From positions 124,001 to 188,000 of the forward strand of contig WSUB01000028.1 in assembly GCA_019633425.1 (NCBI GenBank): 64,000 nt of DNA. The letters run 5' to 3'. The position numbers and the translations under genes were made by a program. Positions 63,948 to 64,000 of this stretch are shown in pieces. Position 1 is the first letter of the stretch; each line of letters opens with the position of its first letter. The notes under the pieces were generated by a model. The model was given only the letters and a program-made list of their open reading frames with translations. It was not told the origin of the DNA and made no database searches. Origin of the DNA: Tulasnella sp. 424. Lineage: Eukaryota; Basidiomycota; Agaricomycetes; Cantharellales; Tulasnellaceae.

Positions 63948-64000
63948 GTGCGTTACGGTTTCCCTCTTGTTTTCCTTTTCGAGTTCACTTGCTGATACGG

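Overview
The window is eukaryotic and fungal, most likely from a basidiomycete (Agaricomycetes). The multi-exon genes have many 56-72 nt introns with GTNNGT donors and YAG acceptors, and one gene encodes a fungal siderophore-type transporter. The bulk of the window is a cluster of about 530-residue F-box-like proteins of the kind expanded in Agaricomycetes. The species cannot be named from sequence alone.

Layout. 1-2284: two tandem paralogues, one with a complete MYND zinc finger. 2490-3206 (-) and 13387-14192 (+): two paralogous four-exon genes for small single-span membrane proteins with Pro/Gly/Gln-rich tails. They bracket F-box subfamily A (4130-12922, four + strand copies, two broken). 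14785-19522: two subfamily B F-box genes (+), with two minus-strand relics at 16745-17165 and 19823-20620. 20798-22396 (-): an isolated subfamily D gene. 22938-31511 (-): four subfamily C copies, two broken. 31512-33122: purine-rich non-coding DNA. 33123-35825 (-): an unrecognised three-exon protein with an Ala/Pro/Thr repeat region. 35826-37900: a degenerate tandem duplication. 37910-50644 (+): five tandem subfamily D units. 50980-59468 (-): four tandem subfamily B copies, one split by a miniature transposon and one frameshifted. 61534 to the window end (+): a multi-exon siderophore iron transporter, cut by the window edge.

In all there are 20 F-box loci plus two relics. Fourteen loci are full-length single-exon ORFs. 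Six are broken by one to three small lesions: single-base frameshifts, a nonsense codon, an approximately 67 bp deletion, or a 283 bp TA-flanked insertion. All share an N-terminal F-box-like segment, a leucine-rich middle and a C-terminus ending close to W-N-E-E-(x)5-W-G. By family knowledge such proteins act as substrate receptors of SCF ubiquitin ligases, with the variable leucine-rich part choosing the target. The targets are unknown. Subfamily-specific tandem periods, shared upstream blocks and conserved 5'-UTR introns suggest birth-and-death evolution by repeated local duplication.
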